Assembly: GCA_016706595.1 (NCBI GenBank)
Contig: JADJJH010000002.1
Span: 1,068,504 to 1,132,503 of the forward strand
Direction of reading: 5' to 3'
Length of the DNA: 64,000 nt
Source of the DNA: Bacteroidota bacterium
GTDB taxonomy: Bacteria; Bacteroidota; Bacteroidia; Chitinophagales; Chitinophagaceae
A program made the position numbers and the translations under genes. Below the pieces are notes generated by a model. The model did no database searches, was not told the origin of the DNA, and saw only the letters and a list, made by a program, of their open reading frames with translations. Positions 9,251-18,210 of this stretch are shown here, in pieces. Every line of letters begins with the position of its first letter. Position 1 is the stretch's first letter.

Positions 9251-9256
9251 CGCATA

Positions 9257-9286
9257 GTTGCATAATCAAATAATTGTATACTTTTG
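9257..9286 (+). promoter_or_regulatory. Bacteroidota-type promoter
   Basis: GTTG at 9257-9260 and TACTTTTG at 9279-9286 (match to TAnnTTTG) are 18 bp apart. Transcription would begin near 9291, upstream of the start chosen at 9331 and downstream of the alternative start at 9274. Confidence 0.55.
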
Positions 9287-9330
9287 GTTTCAAATTTAAA
9301 AACCTTAATAATCATCTTAATTCAAATGGT

Positions 9331-9780
9331 ATGAAAACAAATGTCTTTCCCTTTTTCATCGTTATATTTTTAAGTTTACTAACTCAAGTAAGCTTTGCTC
9401 AGCAAAATAGTAAAGATCAATTGGTAGCCGAAATCAATCAACTTCTGAAATCCGAAAAAATGTGGGATTATGAATCGCTAGCGGTTGAAAATTCAGGCAC
9501 ACTCAAGCATATTATTTGTTTAAATCCCGAATGTAATCCATATATCAGTTGGGATTTTTATATCAAAAATGTAAAGCCCGTAAAGCTTGGCAAAATGGAT
9601 GATTATGTTACCATTGATTTTGCATGTAATGAAGCAGATTGTATCATCCCTCCGGGTTATGTGCAAGGTGGACGATATGAAATGAAAAAAGAATTGCAGT
9701 TCATCATTAAAGATAAAAAGGCTGGAGAACTTATTGTAAAAAAACTCAATGAATTACAATTGATGAATTTTGATAAATAG
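9331..9780 (+). CDS. Exported hypothetical protein
   Basis: This 149-residue protein begins with a clear signal peptide (MKTNVFPFFIVIFLSLLTQVSFAQ), so it is probably periplasmic. Four cysteines are visible, in ICLNPECNP and FACNEADCII, and may form disulfides. I do not recognise the family. An in-frame start at 9274 would put 19 residues ahead of the signal peptide, and the promoter at 9257-9286 would then lie inside the gene, so 9331 is preferred. The SPFH gene follows 44 bp downstream and may be co-transcribed. Confidence 0.7.
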   Translation: MKTNVFPFFIVIFLSLLTQVSFAQQNSKDQLVAEINQLLKSEKMWDYESLAVENSGTLKHIICLNPECNPYISWDFYIKNVKPVKLGKMDDYVTIDFACNEADCIIPPGYVQGGRYEMKKELQFIIKDKKAGELIVKKLNELQLMNFDK

Positions 9781-9824
9781 TTCCTACCTTTCAATCTGTA
9801 TTTCTTTCAAATAACCCCCAATCT

Positions 9825-10736
9825 ATGTTTTTACTCATCTTAGGAATCGTATTGCTTTTATTTTCTACCCGTATTCCTTTACAGCAGACTAATATCCCAA
9901 ATGTTGCAAAACTTCAAAAGGGAATTAAACTAGTTGGCATTTTATTAATTCTTGTTGGCATTTTAAGTACGAGTGTAAAACAAATTGATGCCGGACATAT
10001 TGGCGTGCAATCACTTTTTGGAAAAATTCAATCGAGAGTTTTGTATAGTGGTTTAAATATTGTAAATCCGTTAGTCGAAGTAAAAGAAGTAGACGTAAGA
10101 ACCCAGAATTATACGATGAGTGGGGTGCATGATGAAGGAACCAAGGAAGGAGATGATGCCATTAGAGTATTAACTAAAGATGGTTTGGAAGTTACCATAG
10201 ATTTGTCGGTACTGTTTAGAGTGAATGATAAACAAGCTACTCGATTAGTTCAAGAGATAGGATTGGAATATGAGGACAAAATTATTCGACCGGTTACACG
10301 AACTAAAATTCGCGACAATGCAGTTTATTATGATGCCATTGAATTATACTCTACTCGAAGAGATGAATTTCAAAATAGGATTTTTAAAGGCATCGATGAT
10401 GAATTTGTAAAACGTGGTTTGATATTGGAAAATTTATTAGTTCGAAATATCGCTTTACCACAGGCAGTTAAACTTACCATTGAAAGTAAAATTAATGCCG
10501 AACAAGATGCGCAAAAAATGCAGTTTGTATTGCAAAAAGAAAAACAAGAAGCTGAACGTAAAAGGGTAGAGGCTCAAGGTATTGCCGATTATCAACGAAT
10601 TATTAATGAAGGCTTAACCGACAAGCAACTGCGTTACGAACAAATTAAGGCGTACAAAGAACTTTCACTTTCTGAAAATGCGAAAGTGATAATTATGCCT
10701 GAAAAAAGTGGCAATGTAATTATTGATGCGAAGTAG
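9825..10736 (+). CDS. Prohibitin / SPFH-domain membrane protein
   Basis: This 303-residue protein has two N-terminal hydrophobic segments (about 1-15 and 34-50) and then an SPFH/Band 7 domain (VKQIDAGHIGVQSLFGKI, VDVRTQNYTM, RPVTRTKIRDN). A coiled-coil stretch rich in Glu, Lys and Gln follows (KEKQEAERKRVEAQGIADY). This is the prohibitin arrangement; family members form ring-shaped scaffolds at the membrane and often modulate proteases such as FtsH. No protease gene is adjacent. Confidence 0.85.
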   Translation: MFLLILGIVLLLFSTRIPLQQTNIPNVAKLQKGIKLVGILLILVGILSTSVKQIDAGHIGVQSLFGKIQSRVLYSGLNIVNPLVEVKEVDVRTQNYTMSGVHDEGTKEGDDAIRVLTKDGLEVTIDLSVLFRVNDKQATRLVQEIGLEYEDKIIRPVTRTKIRDNAVYYDAIELYSTRRDEFQNRIFKGIDDEFVKRGLILENLLVRNIALPQAVKLTIESKINAEQDAQKMQFVLQKEKQEAERKRVEAQGIADYQRIINEGLTDKQLRYEQIKAYKELSLSENAKVIIMPEKSGNVIIDAK

Positions 10737-10974
10737 GGCATGCGCTTTTAAGTTTTAAGATAAATCTTGGATTTCCCCTCCTTAGCGTAGTAGGGGCAGG
10801 TAATTATTATAAAGTAATTTATCTTGTAAAACAACTAGTCAATGAGTTTTAGACATCCATAAAAGCTTCATATACGAGGCTTTTCGAATTTTTAAATCCG
10901 AAGTTTACTGTGGTAATTGAGGCATTTTAAAAAATCGAAGTATCGAAGAAGAGGGAGTTTTTTGGATTACAATC

Positions 10975-11307
10975 CTATACTTTATCAGCCTTATGCATAT
11001 TACAGGTATGACACATCGGCTGCAAATTTTCTAATGAATTATCACCGCCCTTACTTTTTGGAATGATATGGTCGATGGTCATTAATTCAAATTCTTGTGT
11101 GTACAAATCAACATGGTAACCACCATCTGTATTTTTGGCTTTTATCAAAAAAACACCTTCTTTGTTACATCCGGGTGCAGTACATTTTTTGCCATGATGA
11201 TGAAATACGCGCAACCTACGATGGTTTGCAAAGCGTGTGTCTAATAACGACAATTCATATAATGTATCAAACGTAAAGTTATGGCCTAGTTTCTCGGGTA
11301 TCTTCAT
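10975..11307 (-). CDS. HNH endonuclease domain protein
   Basis: This 110-residue protein carries a complete HNH motif near its C-terminus (MTIDHIIPKSKGG, then SLENLQPMCHTCN) with CxxC-type zinc ligands (CTAPGC earlier and CHTC later). Such small HNH proteins in Bacteroidota are chromosomal and of unknown role; similarity to restriction or homing nucleases is only at the domain level. It is divergent from clpX, with about 50 bp between the start codons. Confidence 0.8.
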   Translation of the reverse strand: MKIPEKLGHNFTFDTLYELSLLDTRFANHRRLRVFHHHGKKCTAPGCNKEGVFLIKAKNTDGGYHVDLYTQEFELMTIDHIIPKSKGGDNSLENLQPMCHTCNMHKADKV

Positions 11308-11347
11308 CCTAATCTGATTCGTGAAACAAATATCTTGAATTATTCCT

Positions 11348-11355
11348 TATTTTTG
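11348..11355 (+). promoter_or_regulatory. Probable -7 element before clpX
   Basis: TATTTTTG matches TAnnTTTG and lies 5 bp before the clpX start codon, as at ruvB. No good -33 element is visible at the expected distance, so the call is tentative. Confidence 0.35.
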
Positions 11356-11359
11356 TCAC

Positions 11360-12613
11360 ATGGCAAAAGAAAAAAATCTGCAATGTTCGTTCTGCTTAAA
11401 AAATAACGAACAAGTGCGAATGATGGTGAGTGGCGCAAAAGCAAATATTTGTGATGAATGTATTGAAAGCGCGGTGAATATTATAAAACAAGAATTAGGA
11501 AGTTTTGGCGATGATCTACCAACTAAAGATTTGGGATTGAAACCGACCATGAAATTCGAGTACAAACCCATAGATATTAAAACGTATTTAGATCAATATG
11601 TTATCGGACAAGAAGATGCCAAGAAAGTGCTGAGTGTGGCTATCTATAATCATTACAAACGTTTAGGTCAGCAAGTGAAAGATGATGTTGAGATTGAAAA
11701 ATCGAACATTATTATGGTTGGCGAAACCGGCACGGGTAAAACCTTATTAGCAAAAACCATTGCTAAATTATTGAATGTGCCATTTGCCATTGCCGATGCT
11801 ACCGTTTTTACCGAAGCCGGTTATGTAGGCGAAGATGTTGAAAGTATCTTATCGCGCTTATTGCAAGCTGCCGATTATAATGTAGAATTAGCCGAGAAAG
11901 GCATTGTTTTTATTGATGAAATTGATAAAATCGGACGGAAAAGTGACAATCCTTCAATCACCCGAGATGTAAGCGGAGAAGGTGTTCAGCAAGCCATGTT
12001 GAAATTATTAGAAGGCGCAGAGGTACTAGTTCCGCCGCAAGGAGGTCGTAAGCATCCCGACCAGAAAATGGTGAAGGTAAATACACAAAATATTTTATTT
12101 ATTTGCGGAGGTGCTTTTGAAGGTATCGATAAAATGATAGCCCGTAGAATTCAATCCTCGGCGATTGGATTTAAGAGTCGAAACGAACAAACCAGTTTAG
12201 ATAAAGACAATCTGATTCAATATGTAAACTCTCAGGATTTGCGCAGCTATGGCTTGATACCAGAGTTATTAGGACGATTACCGGTAGTTACGTATCTCAC
12301 TTCTTTAAATGCCGATTCGTTACGACGAATTTTAACCGAACCTAAGAATGCTTTGATCAAGCAGTACAAAGCCTTGTTTGATTATGAAGGAATTACCTTA
12401 ATCATAGAAGATGATGTACTAAATTTTATAGTAGAAAAAGCGATTGAATTTAAATTGGGTGGAAGGGGATTACGTTCGATTTGCGAGTTAATATTGACTG
12501 ATGCGATGTATGAATTGCCAAGTGATAAAAAACAAAAATCGTTTACCCTCACTTTGCCCTATGCACGCGAGAAGCTTGAAAAATCGAAGTTTGCGTATTT
12601 GAAAGTGGCGTAG
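11360..12613 (+). CDS. clpX: ClpX, ATPase subunit of the Clp protease
   Basis: ClpX is the AAA+ unfoldase that feeds tagged proteins into the ClpP chamber. All hallmarks are visible in 417 residues: the N-terminal zinc-binding domain (CSFC and ICDEC), Walker A GETGTGKTLLA, pore loop AGYVGEDVES, Walker B FIDEIDKIG, the RKH loop (GGRKHPDQK) and the C-terminal small domain with GGRGLRSICE. clpP is not adjacent, unlike in many bacteria. The S10 ribosomal cluster follows after a 173-bp spacer with its own promoter. Confidence 0.97.
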   Translation: MAKEKNLQCSFCLKNNEQVRMMVSGAKANICDECIESAVNIIKQELGSFGDDLPTKDLGLKPTMKFEYKPIDIKTYLDQYVIGQEDAKKVLSVAIYNHYKRLGQQVKDDVEIEKSNIIMVGETGTGKTLLAKTIAKLLNVPFAIADATVFTEAGYVGEDVESILSRLLQAADYNVELAEKGIVFIDEIDKIGRKSDNPSITRDVSGEGVQQAMLKLLEGAEVLVPPQGGRKHPDQKMVKVNTQNILFICGGAFEGIDKMIARRIQSSAIGFKSRNEQTSLDKDNLIQYVNSQDLRSYGLIPELLGRLPVVTYLTSLNADSLRRILTEPKNALIKQYKALFDYEGITLIIEDDVLNFIVEKAIEFKLGGRGLRSICELILTDAMYELPSDKKQKSFTLTLPYAREKLEKSKFAYLKVA

Positions 12614-12724
12614 AAAAAGCGTGAAAGGGTCCCCAAAACGGATAGTGATTTGAGTTCATTACGTGTGGGGGGCAAAAAAAAAGAAAAAATATTTTCAAAA
12701 AACTTCATTTTTTTTCTAAATAAA

Positions 12725-12755
12725 TTTGCTCAGTAACTTTCTTTGAATACCTTTG
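12725..12755 (+). promoter_or_regulatory. Strong promoter of the ribosomal protein cluster
   Basis: TTTG at 12725-12728 and TACCTTTG at 12748-12755 are exactly 19 bp apart, an ideal match to the Bacteroidota consensus TTTG-N19-TAnnTTTG. The rpsJ start lies 31 bp downstream. No other strong promoter is seen within the cluster. Confidence 0.8.
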
Positions 12756-12786
12756 CACTCCCAAAATAATATAGGGAAACGTTAAT

Positions 12787-13092
12787 ATGTCGCAGAGAAT
12801 CAGAATAAAATTAAAGTCTTACGATCACAACTTGGTAGATAAATCTGCTGAGAAAATCGCTAAAACCGTACGTAGTACAGGTGCCGTAGTAACAGGCCCA
12901 ATGCCATTACCTACCGACAAAAAAATATTCACGGTTCTACGTTCACCGCATGTCAATAAAAAGGCACGTGAGCAGTTCCAACTTTGCACGCATAAGCGTT
13001 TGTTAGATATCTATACTTCTTCATCGAAGACGGTAGATGCGCTTTCTAAACTAGATTTACCATCTGGTGTGGAAGTGGAAATCAAAGCTTGA
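12787..13092 (+). CDS. rpsJ: Ribosomal protein uS10
   Basis: uS10 is a 30S head protein and, as NusE, a partner of NusB and NusG in antitermination. The 101-residue length and the sequences IRIKLKSYDHNLVD, GPMPLPTDKKIFTVLRSP and THKRLLDIY are diagnostic. It is the first gene of the cluster and has its own promoter; fusA, rpsG and rpsL, which usually precede it in Bacteroidota, are not upstream. Confidence 0.98.
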   Translation: MSQRIRIKLKSYDHNLVDKSAEKIAKTVRSTGAVVTGPMPLPTDKKIFTVLRSPHVNKKAREQFQLCTHKRLLDIYTSSSKTVDALSKLDLPSGVEVEIKA

Positions 13093-13154
13093 TAAAATAC
13101 AGATAATCGTCATCCACTCCTTCGGGCGTGGCGCTGACTAAACTTATAAAGAGA

Positions 13155-13772
13155 ATGAAAGGAATAATCGGAAAGAAGGTTGGTATGACCAGCATCTTCG
13201 AAGCCAATGGTAAGCAAACTGCTTGTACCATCATTGAGGCAGGACCTTGTGTTGTAACGCAAGTGAAAACTGAAGCCAATGACGGGTATAATGCGTTGCA
13301 AATTGCATTTGGTGACAAGAAAGAAAAGAATAGCACTAAAGCTATGCTTACTCATTTTGCAAAAGCCGGCGTTTCAGCTAAATCGGTTGTAAAAGAAATG
13401 CGCAACTGCGATCTACAAAAATCTTTAGGCGATACCATCACGGTTGACATCTTCTCGGAAGGTGACATGGTGAGTGTAATCGGTACTACTAAAGGAAAGG
13501 GATTTCAGGGCGTTGTTCGTCGTCACGGATTTAGTGGTGTGGGTGAAGCATCTCATGGCCAGCATGATCGTCAAAGAGCGCCGGGTTCAATTGGCGGATC
13601 TTCGTATCCTTCACGTGTATTCAAGGGTATGCGTATGGCCGGCCAAATGGGTGGTGATCGTGTAAAAGTGAAAGCACTTAAAGTTTTAAAAATATTTCCT
13701 GATAAGAACTATGTATTAGTAAGTGGTTCAGTTCCGGGTCATAATGGTTCAATCGTATTAATCCAAAAGTAA
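13155..13772 (+). CDS. rplC: Ribosomal protein uL3
   Basis: uL3 binds 23S rRNA early in 50S assembly and its loop reaches toward the peptidyl transferase centre. The sequences MKGIIGKKVGMTSIF, KGKGFQGVVRRHGF and GQHDRQRAPGSIG identify it. An in-frame GTG at 13128 would add nine residues; the ATG at 13155 starts at the conserved N-terminus and is chosen (205 aa). The stop is one base from the rplD start. Confidence 0.97.
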   Translation: MKGIIGKKVGMTSIFEANGKQTACTIIEAGPCVVTQVKTEANDGYNALQIAFGDKKEKNSTKAMLTHFAKAGVSAKSVVKEMRNCDLQKSLGDTITVDIFSEGDMVSVIGTTKGKGFQGVVRRHGFSGVGEASHGQHDRQRAPGSIGGSSYPSRVFKGMRMAGQMGGDRVKVKALKVLKIFPDKNYVLVSGSVPGHNGSIVLIQK

Positions 13773-13773
13773 C

Positions 13774-14412
13774 ATGCAAGTAGAAGTATTAAATATAAAA
13801 GGACAAAGCACAGGGCGTTCTGTTGAATTACCTGATGAGGTTTTTGGTATTGAACCAAACGATCATTTGATTTACCTATCGGTAAAGCAATATCTTGCTG
13901 CGCAACGTCATGGTAATAGCAAGGTAAAAACACGCGCCGAAGTTCAAGGTTCGTCTCATAAATTACATAAGCAAAAAGGTACTGGTGGTGCTCGTAAGGG
14001 TAATCTTCGTAACCCTTTGTATAAAGGTGGTGGTACGATTTTCGGACCTAAGCCAAGATTTTACAACATGAAATTGAATCGTAAGGTGAAGGATCTTGCT
14101 AAAATTTCAGCTTTAGCTCATAAAGCAAAATCAAACAGCATTATGATTGTTGAAGATATGCAAATGGATAAAGCAAGAACGAAAGATTTTACAGCGATGT
14201 TGGCTGGGTTAAATTTAACCGGTAAGAAAACATTATATGTATTACCTGATTACAACGAAAATGTATACTTAAGCAGTCGTAACCTACCTCGTGTAAAAAC
14301 AACTTTATTAAGTGATGCTAATACGTATGATATCCTTAACGCTTCAACTTTATTGATGACAGAAGAAGCTGCAAAAATATTCACGCAGGAAGATATGGAT
14401 GCATTAGCATAA
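13774..14412 (+). CDS. rplD: Ribosomal protein uL4
   Basis: uL4 lines the polypeptide exit tunnel. The basic extended loop HKLHKQKGTGGARKGN and the following GGGTIFGPKPR are diagnostic; length 212 aa. In E. coli uL4 represses its own operon by binding the leader, but no comparable leader structure is obvious between the promoter at 12725 and rpsJ (only about 30 bases). Confidence 0.97.
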   Translation: MQVEVLNIKGQSTGRSVELPDEVFGIEPNDHLIYLSVKQYLAAQRHGNSKVKTRAEVQGSSHKLHKQKGTGGARKGNLRNPLYKGGGTIFGPKPRFYNMKLNRKVKDLAKISALAHKAKSNSIMIVEDMQMDKARTKDFTAMLAGLNLTGKKTLYVLPDYNENVYLSSRNLPRVKTTLLSDANTYDILNASTLLMTEEAAKIFTQEDMDALA

Positions 14413-14437
14413 TTACTTCCCGTAAAAAAACAGAGAA

Positions 14438-14734
14438 ATGAAACCATCAGAAATTATAAAAAGACCGATTGTCACTGAAAAAATCAATAAGCAAACTGAG
14501 AAGTTTAATCGTTATTGCTTTGCGGTAGACAAGCGTGCCAATAAGTTGGAAATTAAAAAAGCCGTTGAAGACTTTTACAATGTACGAGTTAATGAAGTGA
14601 ATACATGTGTAGTGCCGGCGAAAGCAAAAACACGTATGACCAAAGCCGGTATATTTAACGGCAGAAAGTCGGGATATAAAAAAGCAACGGTAACGGTTGC
14701 TGAAGGAGAAACAATAGATTTATACGCATTTTAA
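14438..14734 (+). CDS. rplW: Ribosomal protein uL23
   Basis: uL23 sits at the exit of the ribosomal tunnel and is the docking site for trigger factor and SRP. The opening IIKRPIVTEKINKQ and the pattern YCFAVDKRANKLEIKKAVE are typical; length 98 aa. It lies between rplD and rplB, the standard order. Confidence 0.97.
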   Translation: MKPSEIIKRPIVTEKINKQTEKFNRYCFAVDKRANKLEIKKAVEDFYNVRVNEVNTCVVPAKAKTRMTKAGIFNGRKSGYKKATVTVAEGETIDLYAF

Positions 14735-14745
14735 TAAAGTAGAAA

Positions 14746-15585
14746 ATGGCATTAAAAAAATATAAACCGGTCACAGCAGGTACTCGTTGGAGAATAGGTA
14801 ATGCATACGCAGAACTTACCACGAATACACCGGAAAAATCATTACTTGAGCCTGCCAAGAAAACAGGTGGAAGAAACGCCCAAGGTCGACGTTCAATGCG
14901 TTATATCGGAGGCGGTCACAAACAAATGTATCGTAAGATTGACTTCAAACGTAACAAGAAGGATATTCCTGCAAACGTTCACTCAATTGAATACGATCCA
15001 AACAGAACTTCGTTTATTGCTTTGTTGCATTATGCAGATGGAGAGAAGCGTTATATCATTGCGCCGCAAGGTTTAACAGTTGGCATGACGGTTTTAAGTG
15101 GAGAAGGAATTGCCCCTGAAGTTGGAAATTGTTTGCCTTTACGTAATATGCCTTTAGGTACTGTGGTTCATAATATCGAATTACAACCTGGTCAGGGTGG
15201 TATTATCGCAAGAAGTGCAGGTGCTTCGGCTCAGTTAAATGCGAAGGAAGAGAAATATGCCGTATTGAAAATGCCTTCAGGTGAATTACGTAAAGTATTA
15301 ATTACTTGTAGTGCAACAGTTGGATCGGTTTCAAATTCTGATCATGCGCTTGAAACAAAAGGTAAAGCAGGTGCCAACCGTTGGTTAGGTATCAAGCCTA
15401 GAAACAGAGGTGTTGCTATGAATCCGGTAGATCATCCGATGGGAGGTGGTGAAGGACGTTCATCAGGAGGTCATCCACGTTCTAGAACCGGTAAATACGC
15501 GAAAGGCGAAAAGACCAGAAAGAAAAAGGGATCAGATAAATTGATCATCGTAAGAAGTAACGGTAAAAAATTAAAAAACAAATAA
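14746..15585 (+). CDS. rplB: Ribosomal protein uL2
   Basis: uL2 is needed for subunit association and peptidyl transfer. The conserved C-terminal motif NPVDHPMGGGEG with its catalytic-centre histidine, and the C-terminal basic tail (GKYAKGEKTRKKKGSDK), are visible. Length is 279 aa. The N-terminus (MALKKYKPVTAGTRWR) is the usual one. Confidence 0.98.
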   Translation: MALKKYKPVTAGTRWRIGNAYAELTTNTPEKSLLEPAKKTGGRNAQGRRSMRYIGGGHKQMYRKIDFKRNKKDIPANVHSIEYDPNRTSFIALLHYADGEKRYIIAPQGLTVGMTVLSGEGIAPEVGNCLPLRNMPLGTVVHNIELQPGQGGIIARSAGASAQLNAKEEKYAVLKMPSGELRKVLITCSATVGSVSNSDHALETKGKAGANRWLGIKPRNRGVAMNPVDHPMGGGEGRSSGGHPRSRTGKYAKGEKTRKKKGSDKLIIVRSNGKKLKNK

Positions 15586-15598
15586 ATTAAGATAATTA

Positions 15599-15865
15599 AT
15601 GGCTCGTTCAATTAAGAAAGGTCCTTATGTAGATGCTAAACTGGCTTTAAAAGTTCAGAACATCGCAGACGGAAAAGCAAAGAAAAGCGTGATTAAAACC
15701 TGGAGTCGTCGTTCGACTATCACCCCTGATTTTGTGGGACAGACGTTCGCCGTACATAATGGAAACAAATTCATTCCTGTGTATGTAACCGAATTCATGG
15801 TAGGTCATAAGCTTGGTGAATTTTCGCCAACACGAATTTTTAGATCGCACAGCGGAGGCAAATAA
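15599..15865 (+). CDS. rpsS: Ribosomal protein uS19
   Basis: uS19 lies in the 30S head and contacts the A-site tRNA region and bridge B1. The start MARSIKKGPYVDAKL and the motif GHKLGEFSPTRIFRSHSG are diagnostic; length 88 aa. Spacing to both neighbours is short. Confidence 0.98.
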   Translation: MARSIKKGPYVDAKLALKVQNIADGKAKKSVIKTWSRRSTITPDFVGQTFAVHNGNKFIPVYVTEFMVGHKLGEFSPTRIFRSHSGGK

Positions 15866-15895
15866 TTATTTAAAGTTAAAAGAAATTAATATACA

Positions 15896-16246
15896 ATGGA
15901 AGCAGTAGCCCGTTTAAGAAATAATCCTACATCACCACGTAAAATGCGTTTACTGGTGGATGTAATCAGAGGTATGGAAGTAGAAAAAGCTGTAAACTTC
16001 TTGAAGTTCAATGCACAACATGCTTCACAACCCCTCGAGAAGTTACTGTTAAGCGCAGTGGCTAACTGGAAGGCTAAAAACGAAGGAGAAGATATGAGTA
16101 ACTTAATTGTGAAAACAATTTTTGTTGATTGCTCGCGTACCATCAAACGTATGATGCCTGCACCACAAGGACGTGCGCATCGTAAATTGAAAAGAAGTAA
16201 TCATGTTACCATCATTGTAGATCAAAAGGAAATTAAAACTAATTAA
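15896..16246 (+). CDS. rplV: Ribosomal protein uL22
   Basis: uL22 contacts all domains of 23S rRNA and its hairpin loop lines the exit tunnel, where it can affect macrolide sensitivity. SPRKMRLLVDVIRGMEVEKA and AHRKLKRSNHVTIIV identify it; length 116 aa. Confidence 0.97.
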   Translation: MEAVARLRNNPTSPRKMRLLVDVIRGMEVEKAVNFLKFNAQHASQPLEKLLLSAVANWKAKNEGEDMSNLIVKTIFVDCSRTIKRMMPAPQGRAHRKLKRSNHVTIIVDQKEIKTN

Positions 16247-16293
16247 AAATAGTGGGTTGGTATTTTCGGATACCACTCGTAAATAACATAGAA

Positions 16294-17094
16294 ATGGGTC
16301 AAAAAACAAATCCAATAGCAAGTAGATTAGGCATCGTAAGAGGCTGGGATAGCAGCTGGTATGGAAACAAGCATGATTATGCAGGTAAGCTTATCGAAGA
16401 TGTGAAAATCAGAAAATATTTGAATGCCCGTATTAATAAAGGTGGTATTGCCAAGATTGTAATCGAACGCATGTTAGGTAAGTTGATTGTAACTATGCAT
16501 ACGTCTCGCCCGGGTATTATTATTGGTAAAGGCGGACAAGAAGTTGATCGAATTAAAGAAGAATTAAAGAAATTAACCGGTAAGGATGATGTTCAAATTA
16601 ATATTCTTGAAATCCGCCGCCCTGAATTAGATGCACAAATAGTAGCGGATTCAATCGCAAAGCAAATTGAAGGTCGTGTGAATTTTAAAAGAGCAGTGAA
16701 GATGGCGATACAAACTACCATGAGAATGGGAGCTGAAGGTATCAAAGTAAAATGTGGTGGTCGTTTAGGTGGTGCTGAGATTGCACGTAGTGAAGAAATG
16801 AAACAAGGTCGTACGCCATTACATACTTTCCGTATGGATATCGATTATGCAAATGTATTTGCACTTACTGTTTACGGTAAAATTGGTATCAAAGTATGGA
16901 TTTGTAAAGGTGAAGTATTAAGCAAACGTGATTTGAACCCTAATATTATTGCCGGTAAGGATGACAAACGTCCTGGCTTCGACAGAGATAGTCGTGGTGG
17001 TGGTATGGGCGACAGAAGAGATGATAGACGTGGCGGTGGCGGCGGTCAACGTGGCGGCGGCGGTGGCGCAAGAGGTGGTAGAACTAAAAATTAA
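16294..17094 (+). CDS. rpsC: Ribosomal protein uS3
   Basis: uS3 lines the mRNA entry channel and has helicase activity with uS4 and uS5. The start MGQKTNPIASRLGIVRGWD and the KH domain GIIIGKGGQEVDRI are clear. An in-frame start at 16252 would add 14 unrelated residues, so 16294 is chosen (266 aa). The last 35 residues form a glycine/arginine-rich tail (RRDDRRGGGGG and similar), as in other Bacteroidota S3 proteins. Confidence 0.97.
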   Translation: MGQKTNPIASRLGIVRGWDSSWYGNKHDYAGKLIEDVKIRKYLNARINKGGIAKIVIERMLGKLIVTMHTSRPGIIIGKGGQEVDRIKEELKKLTGKDDVQINILEIRRPELDAQIVADSIAKQIEGRVNFKRAVKMAIQTTMRMGAEGIKVKCGGRLGGAEIARSEEMKQGRTPLHTFRMDIDYANVFALTVYGKIGIKVWICKGEVLSKRDLNPNIIAGKDDKRPGFDRDSRGGGMGDRRDDRRGGGGGQRGGGGGARGGRTKN

Positions 17095-17124
17095 TTTTTG
17101 AACAATTCTTATAATAGATAGAAC

Positions 17125-17547
17125 ATGTTACAACCAAAAAGAACGAAACACAGAAAAGCCCATAAGGGAAGAATTAAGGGTGATGCAAAACGTGGAGCTA
17201 CATTGGCTTTCGGTACATTCGGACTAAAGTCTTTAGAACCAAAATGGATTACGAATCGTCAGATAGAAGCGGCTCGTCAGGCAATGACTAGACATATGAA
17301 ACGTGAGGGGAATGTTTGGATACGTATTTTTCCTGATAAGCCAATTACTAACAAGCCTGCAGAGGTTCGTATGGGTAAAGGTAAAGGTAATCTCGAGTAC
17401 TACGCAGCCGTAGTTCATCCGGGTCGTATCATGTTCGAAATTGCCGGTGTATCTATGGAAGTGGCGAAAGGTGCTTTATCTTTAGCTGCTCAAAAATTGC
17501 CAATCGCAACTAAAATTGTAATTCGTAGAGACTTCGTTGAAGCATAA
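17125..17547 (+). CDS. rplP: Ribosomal protein uL16
   Basis: uL16 helps position the A-site and P-site tRNAs at the peptidyl transferase centre. MLQPKRTKHRKAHKGRIKG and MGKGKGNLEYYAAVVHPG are diagnostic. Length is 140 aa. Confidence 0.98.
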   Translation: MLQPKRTKHRKAHKGRIKGDAKRGATLAFGTFGLKSLEPKWITNRQIEAARQAMTRHMKREGNVWIRIFPDKPITNKPAEVRMGKGKGNLEYYAAVVHPGRIMFEIAGVSMEVAKGALSLAAQKLPIATKIVIRRDFVEA

Positions 17548-17566
17548 ATTATAAAAACGAAAAGAG

Positions 17567-17779
17567 ATGTCAACAAAAACTAAAAAAAATACACAAGACT
17601 TAAGCGCGATGAGCGAAGAAGTACTTTTGAATACTATCGAGGAAACAGAACTTCGTTTGAGAAAAATGGAATTCAGCCATGCTATTACGCCGGTTGAAAA
17701 TCCAATGTCTATCAGAATTTTACGTCGTGAAATCGCACGTCTGAAGACTCAACTCAGAAGAACGGAACTAGGTTTTTAA
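17567..17779 (+). CDS. rpmC: Ribosomal protein uL29
   Basis: uL29 lies beside uL23 near the tunnel exit. This 70-residue protein has the two-helix pattern, with LRKMEFSHAITPVENPMSIR and LRREIARLKTQLRR. Position between rplP and rpsQ is canonical. Confidence 0.95.
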   Translation: MSTKTKKNTQDLSAMSEEVLLNTIEETELRLRKMEFSHAITPVENPMSIRILRREIARLKTQLRRTELGF

Positions 17780-17798
17780 TTAATAAAGAAATCAGATT

Positions 17799-18083
17799 AT
17801 GTCAGAAATTCAAACAGAAGATCAAGCAATACAAAGAGGCCGCCGTAAAGTGCGTATCGGCTTAGTTACTAGTAATAAGATGGACAAATCTATTACGGTT
17901 GAAGTGGTACGTAAAGTAAAGCATCCTATCTATGGTAAGTTCTTGAAAAAGACTACTAAATTCATGGCTCACGACGAACAAAACGAATGCTCGATTGGTG
18001 ATCTTGTGAAGATCATGGAAACTCGCCCACTTAGTAAAAATAAGTGTTGGAGATTAGTAGAGGTTGTTGAAAAAGTGAAGTAA
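17799..18083 (+). CDS. rpsQ: Ribosomal protein uS17
   Basis: uS17 is a primary 16S rRNA binder needed for early 30S assembly. The OB-fold core GLVTSNKMDKSITVEVVRKV and the motif MAHDEQNECSIGDLV identify it; the 94-residue protein has a short Bacteroidota-type N-terminal extension. A 127-bp spacer with two inverted repeats separates it from rplN. Confidence 0.97.
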   Translation: MSEIQTEDQAIQRGRRKVRIGLVTSNKMDKSITVEVVRKVKHPIYGKFLKKTTKFMAHDEQNECSIGDLVKIMETRPLSKNKCWRLVEVVEKVK

Positions 18084-18090
18084 ACGGAAC

Positions 18091-18192
18091 TCAAGTTGAA
18101 CGGAGAATCATGATTCTAGTTAAACTTGACAACTAAGTAAAATTAAAAAAAAATGAACCGAGCTAGTAATTGCCGAATTGTAGCCAAGTTCA
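18091..18192 (+). promoter_or_regulatory. Two inverted repeats in the rpsQ-rplN spacer
   Basis: The first structure (18091-18129) has outer arms TCAAGTT and AACTTGA and an inner perfect palindrome AGAATCATGATTCT (18104-18117). The second (18154-18192) has TGAAC and GTTCA arms around AATT-GCCG-AATT. The spacer is long (127 bp) for this cluster, where genes are usually 1-50 bp apart. A translational control or processing site is possible. Confidence 0.45.
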
Positions 18193-18210
18193 TTGACAAA
18201 TAAAAAGAAA

